Positions 38,258 to 46,264 of a DNA stretch of 46,264 nt are shown piece by piece. Made by a program: the position numbers and the translations under genes. The notes beneath the pieces were generated by a model. That model did not search any database and was not told the origin of the DNA. It saw only the letters and a program-made list of their open reading frames with translations. The DNA comes from Acidobacteriota bacterium. GTDB lineage: Bacteria > Acidobacteriota > Thermoanaerobaculia > UBA5066. Position 1 is the stretch's first letter; each line of letters starts with the position of its first letter. The DNA is taken from NCBI GenBank assembly GCA_008363385.1, contig RHKY01000005.1, forward strand, positions 82,254-128,517. Reading direction: 5' to 3'.

Positions 38258-40312
38258 ATGAGACAAGTCCGCGCCGCCGACCCCGCGACCGCCGCCGCCC
38301 GCTGGTGGGCCCCCCTCTCCCGCCTGGCCGGAGGGGCGCTCGTCTACCTCCTCCTGACCGGCCTCCCGGTGAGGCTCCTCCCGTTCTCCCCGGCGATGGA
38401 GTGGACCGTGATCCTCCACACCGTCGCCGGCGTCCTCGCCCTCGTCCCGATCGCCCTCTACCTCTTCCGCCACGCCGCGGAGTACTGGGCCGACGCCCTG
38501 ACGCCGAACAAGGTCCTCGGCTGGCTGTCGCTCGGTGCCACGGTCCTGGCGGTGGGGACCGGGGTCTGGGCGACGGCGCTGGCGTTCTTCTCGGACCGGG
38601 TGCCGCCGCTCGTGAGGACGCTCCACCTCGTCCCCTCGATCGCCCTCCTCGTCCTCGTCGCCGCCCACATCTGGCCGCTCGTGAAGCGCGCGGCCCCGAC
38701 CGTCGGAGACGCCGCGGCGTTCCTCTCGGCCCGGAAGGGCTACCTCCTCGCGGCGGGGGCGGTCCCCGCGGTCCTCCTCCTCCTCGCCTTCCCGCTCGCC
38801 CTCCTCCACGAGGGGCCCCGGACGGCGGGCCGGTTCCCGGAGGACTACCGGATGCCGTACGGGCCGGGGCGCCCCTTCGCCCCCAGCCTCGCGCGGACGG
38901 TCTCGAGCAGGGCGCTCGCGCCCGAGGCGCTCGACGGCTCGGCCTCCTGCGGGACCTCCGGCTGCCACCAGGCGATCTACGACGAGTGGGCGGTCTCGGC
39001 CCACCGCTGGGCCGCCCTCGACCCGGCGTTCCAGCGGATCCAGGAGGAGATGGCCAAGCAGAACGGCCCGGAGTCGACCCGCTACTGCGGCGGCTGCCAC
39101 GACCCGATCTCCCTCTTCTCGGGGAACAAGACGGTCTTCAAGGACGAGCTGACGCACCCCTCGGGCCTCGACGAGGGGGTCTCGTGCCTCTCCTGCCACG
39201 CCATCGTCCAGACCGACGTCCAGGGGAACGCCGACTACGTCGTGAGGCCGCCGAAGCGGTACCTCTTCGAGACGTCGAGGAGCCCGGCGCTGAAGGCGGT
39301 CTCGTACTTCCTGATCCGGAGCTACCCGCAGCACCACGTCGACTCGCTCGGCAAGAGGCTCTTCAAGACGCCCGAGTACTGCGGCGCCTGCCACAAGCAG
39401 TTCGTCGACCAGTCGGTCAACAGCTTCGGATGGGTCCAGCTCCAGAACCAGTACGACAACTGGCGGAAGAGCAAGTGGAACCACCCCAAGGACGCCAGGA
39501 AGACCGTCGAGTGCCGCGAGTGCCACATGCCGCTCCTCGAGGGCTCCGAGCCGGGGGCGGGAGACGTGGCCGACTACAACCGGAGCGAGCGGGACGGCAA
39601 GCACCGGAGCCACCGCTTCCTCGGCGCCAACCAGTACATGCCCACCCTCCTGAAGCTCGAGGGCGGGGAGGAGCAGGTGCGGCTCGTCCACGACTGGCTC
39701 GGCGGGAAGGTCGAGGTCCCCGAGATCGCCGACAAGTGGGCCGAGGGGCCGATCGTGAAGCTCGCCCTCGACGCTCCGGAGACGGTCCGCCGCGGGGAGG
39801 AGGTGAAGCTCCGCGCCGTCATCACGTCGAGCAAGGTGGGGCACGACTTCCCGACCGGGCCGCTCGACATCATCCAGTCGTGGATCCAGCTGGAGGTCAA
39901 GGACGCCGCCGGCAACGTCGTCTTCTCCTCGGGGAAGCCGGACGAGGCGAACATGATCCCGCCCGGGAGCTTCCTCTTCAAGGCCGAGCCGGTCGACCGG
40001 TACGGCAACCTGATCGACCGTCACAACCTCTGGGAGATGGTCGGGGTGCGGTACCGCCGGAGCCTCTTCCCCGGCTACTCCGACACGGCGGAGTACTCCT
40101 TCGCCTGCCCGGGGGCCCCCTCCACCCCGGCGCCGGTCCGGGAGATGACCCTGCCCGCCCCGGCGGGCGCCGGGCCGCTCACCATCGAGGCGAGCCTGAA
40201 CTACCGCAAGCTCGACCAGTTCCTGATCAACTTCATGTTCCCCGGCAAGGGCCTCTCCTCGCCCGTGACGACGCTGGCGAGGGCCACCGCCCGGGTCGCC
40301 GTGGTGAACTGA
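38258..40312 (+). CDS. Membrane cytochrome b-like/pentahaem cytochrome c fusion
   Basis: The 684-residue protein has five N-terminal helices (about residues 25-195). Two carry His pairs that could bind haem b (LHTVAGVLALVPIALYLFRH and LHLVPSIALLVLVAAHIWP). The periplasmic part has one CX4CH (CGTSGCH, Cys231) and four CxxCH motifs (CGGCH 277, CLSCH 310, CGACH 375, CRECH 419), in the style of cytochrome c-554/NrfA-like multihaem domains. The last 230 residues are a beta-rich domain with KVGHDFPTGPLDIIQSWIQLEV. It probably moves electrons between quinol and periplasmic partners. ATG 38258, single promoter upstream; the FG-GAP/TPR gene follows after one base. No close named homologue is recognised. 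Confidence 0.85.
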   Translation: MRQVRAADPATAAARWWAPLSRLAGGALVYLLLTGLPVRLLPFSPAMEWTVILHTVAGVLALVPIALYLFRHAAEYWADALTPNKVLGWLSLGATVLAVGTGVWATALAFFSDRVPPLVRTLHLVPSIALLVLVAAHIWPLVKRAAPTVGDAAAFLSARKGYLLAAGAVPAVLLLLAFPLALLHEGPRTAGRFPEDYRMPYGPGRPFAPSLARTVSSRALAPEALDGSASCGTSGCHQAIYDEWAVSAHRWAALDPAFQRIQEEMAKQNGPESTRYCGGCHDPISLFSGNKTVFKDELTHPSGLDEGVSCLSCHAIVQTDVQGNADYVVRPPKRYLFETSRSPALKAVSYFLIRSYPQHHVDSLGKRLFKTPEYCGACHKQFVDQSVNSFGWVQLQNQYDNWRKSKWNHPKDARKTVECRECHMPLLEGSEPGAGDVADYNRSERDGKHRSHRFLGANQYMPTLLKLEGGEEQVRLVHDWLGGKVEVPEIADKWAEGPIVKLALDAPETVRRGEEVKLRAVITSSKVGHDFPTGPLDIIQSWIQLEVKDAAGNVVFSSGKPDEANMIPPGSFLFKAEPVDRYGNLIDRHNLWEMVGVRYRRSLFPGYSDTAEYSFACPGAPSTPAPVREMTLPAPAGAGPLTIEASLNYRKLDQFLINFMFPGKGLSSPVTTLARATARVAVVN

Positions 40313-40313
40313 G

Positions 40314-42830
40314 ATGTCCCGGCGGCTCCTCTCGCGCTGGACGCACCGCCGGGCCTTGACGGCCGTCGGCCTGACGGCCCTCCTGGCCTCGGCCTTCCTC
40401 TACGCCACGCGCGGGGAGGAGGAGGCGCCGTACACCCCGGGCGAGGCCGTCGACGGGATCGTCGACGTGAACAGGAAGGACGCCTCCGGAGCCGGCTGGG
40501 GAATCCGGTTCCGCGACGTCGCAAGCGAGGTCGGCCTCGACTTCGTCCACTTCTCCGGCGGGAAGCGCTCGACGCAGCTCCCCGAGGAGATGGGCTCCGG
40601 CTGCGCGTTCGGCGACTACGACGCCGACGGCGACTGGGACCTCTTCGTCGCCGACACCGCCGGCCCGCTGACGATGTCCCCCGCCGAGGTGAAGGCGGCG
40701 CCCGGCGGCTCCCGCCTCTACCGGAACGACGGCGGGACGTTCACGGACGTCACCGCCGAGGCGGGGCTCGCGGGGCTGAAGGGGTGGCAGATGGGCGCCG
40801 CGTGGGGGGACTACGACGGCGACGGCTTCCCGGACCTCGCGGTCTCGGCCTACGGCGAGCCGACGCTCCTGCACAACGAAGGGGACGGGACGTTCCGCGA
40901 CGTCTCGAAGAGCTCGGGGGTCGGCGGGCGGACGGGCTTCTGGACCGGCCTCACCTGGGGCGACGTCGACGGCGACTCCCGCCTCGACCTCTACGTCTGC
41001 GGCTACGTCGACTACCGGTTCGACCCGAGGGACGTCGGGCGGGCCTCGAAGTTCCGCGACGCGCCGAGCCCGTTCACGATCAACCCGACGTCGTACCCGC
41101 CCGTGGCGAACCTCCTGTTCCGCAACGGGGGGAACGGCCGCTTCTCCGAGGTAGCTGCCGAATCGGGCGTGTCGAACCCGGAGGGCCGGAGCCTCTCGGC
41201 CACCTTCGCCGACCTCGACGACGACGGGAAGCCCGACGTCTACGTGGCCAACGACGTCTCCGAGGGGGCCCTCTTCGTCAACCAGGGGGACTTCCTCTTC
41301 GCCGACCGGGGGCACGAGGCGCACGTGGCCGACTACCGCGGCGCCATGGGGATCGCCGTGGGCGACGCCGACGGGGACTCTGCCCTCGACATGTTCGTGA
41401 CGCACTGGATCGCCGAGGCCAACGCCCTCTACCGCAGCAAGCTCCTGTCGCGCCCCGGGTCGAAGGTGCTCGACTTCGAGGACGTGGCCGAGCGGTTCGG
41501 CCTCGGCCAGGTCTCCACCGACGACGTCGCCTGGGGGACCGCCTTCCTGGACGTGGACGCCGACGGGAGGGAGGACCTCGTCGTGGCCAACGGCTCGACC
41601 TTCGAGGACCCGGAGGAGACGCGGAAGCTCCTCCCGATGCCGATGCGCCTCTTCCGGAACCTGGGGGAGAAGGGGTTCGTGGACGTGGCCCCTTCCTCCG
41701 GGGAGGACCTGACGACGCCGCGGGTCCACCGCGGGCTGGCGATCGCCGACGTGGACGGCGACCTCCGCGAGGAGATCGCCGTCGTGGCCCACGGCGGTGG
41801 CCTCGTCCTCCTCCGGCCGCAGGGCGGCCCGGTGGCGAGCCGGATCTCCTTCCGGGTGCAGGGGACGGGGCGCTCGAACCGCTCGGGGCTCGGGACGCGC
41901 CTCGTCCTGGAGGCGGGAGGGAAGAAGCAGGTCGAGGAGATCGGCGCGGGCTCGTCGTACCTCTCGCAGAACGCCCCGGAGGCGGTCTTCGGCCTCGGGA
42001 CGGCTGCGAAGGCGGACCGGCTGACCGTGAGGTGGCCCTCGGGGAAGACCGCGACCTTCTCGGACCTCGGGGCCAACCGCGCCTACCTCCTCGTCGAGGG
42101 CGAGGCCGCCCCCCGCGCGCTCCCCGACCGAAGGGCCCAGGTCCTGGCGTTCTGGGAGGCGTACCACCGGGCGCGGGCGGAGTTCGCCGCGGGGCGGACG
42201 GACGCCTCGATCGCGGCCTACCGCGAGGCGCTCGAGATCGACCCGCGGCACGAGGACTGCCACTACGCCCTCGGCAACCTCCTCGTCGGGAAGGGGGACG
42301 TCGCGGGAGCCCACGCGGAGCTCCAAGCCCTCCTCGCGCTGAACCCGCGGAGCCAGCGCGGCCACGGGGCGATGGGCGACCTCCTCGCCGACCCCGCGTC
42401 GGGCGCGATGCGAGACCTCGCGGAGGCCCGGAGGAACTACGAGGCGGCGGGAGGGATCTACACCGAGGAGACCGGCTGGGTCGTCCGCGTGGGCGAGGTC
42501 GCGCTCGCATCGGGCGACCTCGCGGGGGCCGAGAAGGTCTTCCGGAAGGTCCTCGTCGCCAACCCGCGCTCCTTCCAGGCCCTCTACCTCCTCGGGTACC
42601 TCGCCCACCGGAAGGGGGACGCCGCCGAGGCCGCCCGGCTCTTCGGCGCCGCGTTCGACGCCCTGGGGCCGCAGGCCCATCCCGCCCCCGGAGAGGGGGA
42701 CGTGAGGAAGGCCGAGAAGGCGCTCCCGTCCCGCGGCGCCCTCTCCGGGCACTGGGCCTTCCTCGGGAAGGGGGCCGTGCAGGTGGGCGAGGCGTACGCC
42801 GACCTCGGGAGGACGCTCTCCTCCCGCTGA
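40314..42830 (+). CDS. FG-GAP/VCBS-UnbV-TPR exported protein
   Basis: The 838-residue protein starts with a membrane anchor or signal ([21 protein letters not shown]), then [19 protein letters not shown]. At least seven FG-GAP/VCBS-type calcium-binding repeats follow ([106 protein letters not shown]). Next is an ASPIC/UnbV domain ([27 protein letters not shown]...VRWPSGK), and the last 230 residues form TPR repeats. This is the CRTAC-type architecture, of unknown biochemical role, probably a periplasmic beta-propeller scaffold. It lies one base after the bc-type cytochrome gene, so the two very likely work together. ATG 40314. Confidence 0.9.
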   Translation: MSRRLLSRWTHRRALTAVGLTALLASAFLYATRGEEEAPYTPGEAVDGIVDVNRKDASGAGWGIRFRDVASEVGLDFVHFSGGKRSTQLPEEMGSGCAFGDYDADGDWDLFVADTAGPLTMSPAEVKAAPGGSRLYRNDGGTFTDVTAEAGLAGLKGWQMGAAWGDYDGDGFPDLAVSAYGEPTLLHNEGDGTFRDVSKSSGVGGRTGFWTGLTWGDVDGDSRLDLYVCGYVDYRFDPRDVGRASKFRDAPSPFTINPTSYPPVANLLFRNGGNGRFSEVAAESGVSNPEGRSLSATFADLDDDGKPDVYVANDVSEGALFVNQGDFLFADRGHEAHVADYRGAMGIAVGDADGDSALDMFVTHWIAEANALYRSKLLSRPGSKVLDFEDVAERFGLGQVSTDDVAWGTAFLDVDADGREDLVVANGSTFEDPEETRKLLPMPMRLFRNLGEKGFVDVAPSSGEDLTTPRVHRGLAIADVDGDLREEIAVVAHGGGLVLLRPQGGPVASRISFRVQGTGRSNRSGLGTRLVLEAGGKKQVEEIGAGSSYLSQNAPEAVFGLGTAAKADRLTVRWPSGKTATFSDLGANRAYLLVEGEAAPRALPDRRAQVLAFWEAYHRARAEFAAGRTDASIAAYREALEIDPRHEDCHYALGNLLVGKGDVAGAHAELQALLALNPRSQRGHGAMGDLLADPASGAMRDLAEARRNYEAAGGIYTEETGWVVRVGEVALASGDLAGAEKVFRKVLVANPRSFQALYLLGYLAHRKGDAAEAARLFGAAFDALGPQAHPAPGEGDVRKAEKALPSRGALSGHWAFLGKGAVQVGEAYADLGRTLSSR

Positions 42831-42844
42831 GGCCCGGTCGGGCC
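42831..42844 (+). terminator. Short GC hairpin after the UnbV-TPR gene
   Basis: GGCCCG (42831-42836) and CGGGCC (42839-42844) form a tight perfect stem immediately after the stop codon. It could contribute to termination before the nar promoter, but has only a two-base loop and no T-run. Confidence 0.3.
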
Positions 42845-42870
42845 GGAGGCCCCGCGGACCTCGCGAAACC

Positions 42871-42910
42871 GAGAGGCGACTCCTCTCCCCACTCTCAGGA
42901 ATGAGAGGCG
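42871..42910 (+). promoter_or_regulatory. Repeat cluster upstream of the sigma-54 nar promoter
   Basis: GAGAGGCG occurs at 42871-42878 and again at 42903-42910, 32 bases (about three helical turns) apart. Each copy is part of an inverted repeat: GAGAGG...CCTCTC (42871-42876/42882-42887) and CTCTCA...TGAGAG (42892-42897/42902-42907). Lying about 70-110 bases upstream of the -24 element, this is where an enhancer-binding activator of sigma-54 would be expected to bind. Confidence 0.45.
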
Positions 42911-42979
42911 CCCGGACGGGGCGCGCCCCCAAGTGGCTGCCCCGTCCCCGCTTCCTCCCGGCTCCGGCGGCCACGCTCC

Positions 42980-42994
42980 TGGTACGGCACTTGC
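42980..42994 (+). promoter_or_regulatory. Sigma-54 (RpoN) promoter for the narCG operon
   Basis: TGGTACGGCACTTGC matches the -24/-12 consensus TGGCACG-N4-TTGC at every position except one tolerated pyrimidine (T for C). The invariant GG (42981-42982) and GC (42993-42994) have the required spacing. Transcription would start near 43006, and a purine-rich ribosome site precedes the GTG at 43025. It is intergenic and on the coding strand. Confidence 0.75.
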
Positions 42995-43024
42995 CCTCCC
43001 GGAAGGCTCGACGGGGGAACGCTC

Positions 43025-43921
43025 GTGCAAGGACGACGGACCGCGACACTCTCTCTCCTCCTCCTCGGCCTCGGCCGCGCCGCCTGGGGCCAGTCGCCCG
43101 GCGCCGCCGAGGCCGCTCCGGCCCCGGCGCCGGGAGCGGCCCCCGCCGCCAGGTCCGCCGAGGCCCCCCAGAGCCCGACCGAGGACCTCTTCGCCAGGAA
43201 GTGCGGCTCCTGCCACACGGTCGGCAAGGGGAAGCGGGTCGGCCCGGACCTGAAGGACGTCCACAAGAGGAGGAGCCGCGCGTGGCTCGAAGGGTTCGTG
43301 AGGACGCCGAGCGGGATGCTCGACTCCGACCCGGACGCCCGGAACCTCCTGACCGAGTTCGGCGGCGTGAGGATGCCGGACCTCGGGCTGACGCCGGAGG
43401 AGACGAAGGGGCTCGTGGACCTCCTCGTCCGCTGCTCGACGGAGCCGTGCAACCTCGCCGGGAGGTTCACGCCCGCAACCGCCGCCACGCCGCAGGACGT
43501 CGCGCGCGGGCGGGCGCTCTTCACCGGGACGCAGCCGCTCAAGTCCGGCGGAGCCCCCTGCCTCTCCTGCCACGTCGTCCGCGGCCAGACCGGGGCGGTC
43601 CCCGGCGGCCTCCTCGGCAAGGACCTGACGCACGTCTTCGCCCGGATCGGGGACGAGGGGCTCGACGCGGCGCTCGCCAACCCGGCCTACCCGCTGATGA
43701 ACCGGGTCTTCAAGGACCACCCGCTCGACCCGGCCGAGGTCTTCGCCCTCCGCGCCTTCCTCTACCGGGCCAACCTCGGCTCCGAGCCGGCAGCCGAGGA
43801 CGCCCTCTCGCTCGGCCTGTTCGCCGGGCTCGGCGCGGCCGGCGTCCTCCTCGGCCTGAACGCCGCCTGGGCGCGGCGCCTGACGGGCGTGCGCAAGCCG
43901 CTGACGGAAAGGAAGGGGTGA
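43025..43921 (+). CDS. narC: NarC-like dihaem cytochrome c
   Basis: The 298-residue exported cytochrome has a signal peptide ([16 protein letters not shown]), an Ala/Pro-rich linker, two mono-haem c domains with CGSCH (Cys60) and CLSCH (Cys179), and a C-terminal membrane helix ([23 protein letters not shown]). It is placed directly before narG, as the dihaem NarC is in the Thermus narCGHJI operon, where NarC is needed for the active enzyme and passes electrons. The two [13 protein letters not shown] and [17 protein letters not shown] segments supply likely Met axial ligands. GTG start. Its stop (43919-43921) lies five bases before the chosen narG start. It is transcribed from the sigma-54-type promoter upstream. 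Confidence 0.85.
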   Translation: MQGRRTATLSLLLLGLGRAAWGQSPGAAEAAPAPAPGAAPAARSAEAPQSPTEDLFARKCGSCHTVGKGKRVGPDLKDVHKRRSRAWLEGFVRTPSGMLDSDPDARNLLTEFGGVRMPDLGLTPEETKGLVDLLVRCSTEPCNLAGRFTPATAATPQDVARGRALFTGTQPLKSGGAPCLSCHVVRGQTGAVPGGLLGKDLTHVFARIGDEGLDAALANPAYPLMNRVFKDHPLDPAEVFALRAFLYRANLGSEPAAEDALSLGLFAGLGAAGVLLGLNAAWARRLTGVRKPLTERKG

Positions 43922-43926
43922 GCCCG

Positions 43927-46264
43927 GTGAAGTGGATCAAGGACCTGGTCAGCCCGAAGACGAGGTCGTGGGAGGAGTTCTACCGGAACCGCTGGCAGCA
44001 CGACAAGGTCGTCCGCTCCACGCACGGCGTCAACTGCACGGGCGGGTGCTCCTGGAGCATCTACGTCAAGGAAGGGATCGTCACCTGGGAGATGCAGGCG
44101 CTCGACTACCCGCTCCTCGACCGCTCCCTCCCGCCGTACGAGCCGCGCGGCTGCCAGCGCGGGATCTCCTACTCCTGGTACATCTACTCGCCGATCCGGG
44201 TGAAGTACCCGTACGTGCGGGGCGCCCTCCTCGACCTCTGGCGGGAGGCGAAGGAGCGCCACGCCGACCCGGTGGAGGCCTGGGCGAGCCTGCAGAAGGA
44301 CCCCGAGGCCCGCTCCCGGTACCAGCGGGCGCGCGGCAAGGGGGGCTTCCGCCGCGTCGCCCTCGACGAGGCGCTGGAGCTGATCGCGGCGGCCAACGTC
44401 CACACGGCCAAGGCCTGGGGCCCCGACCGGGTCGTCGGCTTCTCCCCGATCCCGGCGATGTCGCAGCTCTCCTACGCGGCCGGCTCCCGCTTCCTCCAGC
44501 TCTTCGGCGGCGTCAACCTCTCCTTCTACGACTGGTACTGCGACCTGCCGCCCGCCTCGCCCGAGATCTGGGGCGAGCAGACGGACGTGGCCGAGAGCGC
44601 CGACTGGTACCACTCCAAGATGATCGCGGTCATGGGGTCCAACCCCAACATGACCCGGACCCCCGACTGCCACTTCCTCCCCGAGGCGCGCCACAACGGG
44701 ACGAAGCTCGTCGTCCTCTCCCCCGACTTCTCGCAGGTGTCGAAGTACGCCGACCAGTGGATCCCCCTCCACCAGGGGCAGGACGGCGCGTTCTGGATGG
44801 CCGTCTCGCACGTCATCCTGAAGGAGTGGTACGCCGAGAGGACGACGCCGTCGTTCGAGGCGTACCTGAAGCAGTACAGCGACGCGCCGTTCCTCGTCGC
44901 CCTGGAGCCGACGGCGCGCGGGTACCGGGCCGGGCGGCTTCTGCACGCCTCCCAGGTCGCCGCCTACGAGAAGGAGGAGAACCCGGACTGGAAGTTCCTC
45001 GTCCTCGACGGGAAGACGGGCGCCCTGAGGCTCCCGGGCGGGACCGTCGGCCACCGCTGGGGGAAGGAGGACGGCAAGTGGAACCTGAAGCTCGAGGACG
45101 CGTTCACCGGTGAGCCGATCGACCCGGTCCTGACCCTCCTCGGCCGCTCCGACGAGACGCTCCAGGTCGAGATGGAGCAGTACGAGGCCGGGAACGTCGT
45201 CCTCCGCGGCGTCCCGGCGATGACCGTCGAGACGACCGCCGGGCGCAAGGTCCGCGTCACGACGGTCTTCGACCTCCTGATGGCCCGCTACGGCGTCTCC
45301 CGCGGCCTCCCCGGCGAGTCCCCCGCCTCCTACGACGACCCCGACCTGACCTACACCCCGGCCTGGCAGGAGCGGTACACCGGCATCGACCGGAAGACCG
45401 TCGTCGCCTTCGCCCGCGAGTGGGCCGCGACCGCCGAGAGGACGGGCGGGAAGTGCTCGATCATCATCGGCGCCGGGATCAACCACTGGTACCACAACAA
45501 CCTGATGTACCGGTCCGGGATCGTCGCGCTGATCCTGACCGGCTGCGTCGGGAAGAACGGCGGCGGCCTGAACCACTACGTCGGGCAGGAGAAGCTGGCC
45601 CCCGTCGCCCCCTGGTCGGCGCTGGCGTTCGCGCGCGACTGGGGCGGCCCGCCGCGCCTCCAGAACGCCCCGTCGTGGCACTACATGCACTGCGACCAGT
45701 GGCGGTACGAGGCCGAGTTCACCGAGTACCACCCGGTCCCGGGGGACGCCTCGCTGGCCAGGGGGCACACCGCCGACCTGCAGGTCAAGGCGGTGCGGAA
45801 CGGCTGGCTCCCCTTCTTCCCCCAGTGGAACGAGAGCTCGCTCGAGGTGGCGAGGAAGGCCCGGGCCGCGGGCGCCAAGACCGAGGCCGAGGTCGTCGAG
45901 AACGTCGTCGACCGGATGAAGAGCGGCGACCTGAAGCTCGCGGTCGCCGACCCCGACGCCCCCGAGAACTGGCCGCGAGTCTGGTTCATCTGGCGCGGCA
46001 ACGCCCTGATGTCGAGCGCCAAGGGGCACGAGTACTTCCTCAAGCACTACCTCGGGACGCACACGAACCTGATCGCCAAGGAGCGCGCGAAGGGGCTCGT
46101 GAACGAGGTCGTCGAGCGGGAGGCCCCCGAGGGGAAGCTCGACCTCGTCGTCGACCTGAACTTCCGGATGGACACCTCGGCGCTCTACTCCGACGTCGTC
46201 CTGCCGGCTGCCACCTGGTACGAGAAGGCCGACCTCAACTCGACGGACCTCCACTCCTTCCTCC
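43927..46264 (+). CDS. narG: Respiratory nitrate reductase alpha subunit, truncated by window end
   Basis: About 779 residues are visible and all align with the catalytic molybdo-bisMGD subunit Nar[34 protein letters not shown] with FS0 cluster ligands His33, Cys37 and Cys41 and a fourth Cys in [42 protein letters not shown]; and [21 protein letters not shown] with the molybdenum-ligand Asp202. There is no twin-arginine signal, so the site faces the cytoplasm and nitrate must be imported. The start is GTG 43927 ([18 protein letters not shown] fits the family) with GGAAGGGG eight bases upstream; a GTG at 43918 is the alternative. narH, narJ and narI are expected downstream. Nxr-type use in the reverse direction is less likely. 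Confidence 0.95.
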   Translation, partial: MKWIKDLVSPKTRSWEEFYRNRWQHDKVVRSTHGVNCTGGCSWSIYVKEGIVTWEMQALDYPLLDRSLPPYEPRGCQRGISYSWYIYSPIRVKYPYVRGALLDLWREAKERHADPVEAWASLQKDPEARSRYQRARGKGGFRRVALDEALELIAAANVHTAKAWGPDRVVGFSPIPAMSQLSYAAGSRFLQLFGGVNLSFYDWYCDLPPASPEIWGEQTDVAESADWYHSKMIAVMGSNPNMTRTPDCHFLPEARHNGTKLVVLSPDFSQVSKYADQWIPLHQGQDGAFWMAVSHVILKEWYAERTTPSFEAYLKQYSDAPFLVALEPTARGYRAGRLLHASQVAAYEKEENPDWKFLVLDGKTGALRLPGGTVGHRWGKEDGKWNLKLEDAFTGEPIDPVLTLLGRSDETLQVEMEQYEAGNVVLRGVPAMTVETTAGRKVRVTTVFDLLMARYGVSRGLPGESPASYDDPDLTYTPAWQERYTGIDRKTVVAFAREWAATAERTGGKCSIIIGAGINHWYHNNLMYRSGIVALILTGCVGKNGGGLNHYVGQEKLAPVAPWSALAFARDWGGPPRLQNAPSWHYMHCDQWRYEAEFTEYHPVPGDASLARGHTADLQVKAVRNGWLPFFPQWNESSLEVARKARAAGAKTEAEVVENVVDRMKSGDLKLAVADPDAPENWPRVWFIWRGNALMSSAKGHEYFLKHYLGTHTNLIAKERAKGLVNEVVEREAPEGKLDLVVDLNFRMDTSALYSDVVLPAATWYEKADLNSTDLHSFL

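Noticed and set aside
43762-46254. A long minus-strand frame opposite narC and narG
   Set aside because: It is antisense to an unmistakable nitrate reductase sequence and has no recognisable domain.
1-46264. tRNA, rRNA, CRISPR array, IS element or prophage
   Set aside because: I looked for cloverleaf-type sequences, regularly spaced repeats, transposase or integrase motifs and found none; this does not exclude a small non-coding RNA.

Overview
The window is very GC-rich bacterial chromosomal DNA, densely packed on both strands, with strong G/C bias at third codon positions. It contains no rRNA, tRNA, CRISPR array, insertion sequence or phage gene that I can see. The gene mix (Ser/Thr kinase with TolB-like/TPR tail, exported tricorn protease, FG-GAP/UnbV-TPR protein, multihaem cytochromes, Nar nitrate reductase, hydrogenase-4-like membrane complex) suggests a respiring Gram-negative bacterium, perhaps an Acidobacteriota relative. 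That placement is inference from gene content; no marker gene is present.

Left part (1-10.5 kb): the tail of an SDR epimerase, a small three-haem cytochrome c, a three-subunit molybdenum hydroxylase of the xanthine dehydrogenase family with 4-base overlaps, a small-protein/nucleotidyltransferase pair, and then on the minus strand a Ser/Thr kinase-TPR protein, three unrecognised proteins and a zinc-ribbon protein. Middle (10.6-25 kb): an exported tricorn-type protease, carbamate kinase, a hybrid histidine kinase with two receivers, a small exported protein, a cNMP-binding/GGDEF diguanylate cyclase, a GT-C-like membrane protein, and a divergent GT2 - YfhO-like - histone-deacetylase-fold operon.

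24.9-35.0 kb (minus strand) is an eight-gene, tightly coupled operon: an HTH-EIIA(PTS) fusion followed by HyfB, HyfB, HyfC, HyfE, HyfF, HyfG and a ferredoxin-HyfI fusion. The large subunit lacks the two N-terminal nickel cysteines, so this looks like an energy-converting hydrogenase-related (Ehr) complex, a proton/ion pump of unknown electron chemistry, and not a hydrogenase. 35.0-38.1 kb carries ArnA-C-like UDP-glucuronate decarboxylase, ArnD-like deformylase and a membrane-anchored SGNH protein. 38.2-46.3 kb is respiratory: a cytochrome b-like/pentahaem c fusion, an FG-GAP/UnbV/TPR protein, then a Thermus-style narC-narG operon preceded by a near-consensus sigma-54 promoter and cut off by the window end.

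Two themes run across the window. Four starts are preceded by a -10-like TANNNT exactly six bases before the start codon, suggesting leaderless mRNAs. Three genes appear to start at non-standard codons (CTG, CTG, ACG), judged from missing N-terminal segments and Shine-Dalgarno spacing. The most unusual systems are the nickel-free Hyf-like complex with its PTS-type regulator, and the sigma-54-driven nitrate reductase beside an unusual bc-type multihaem cytochrome.
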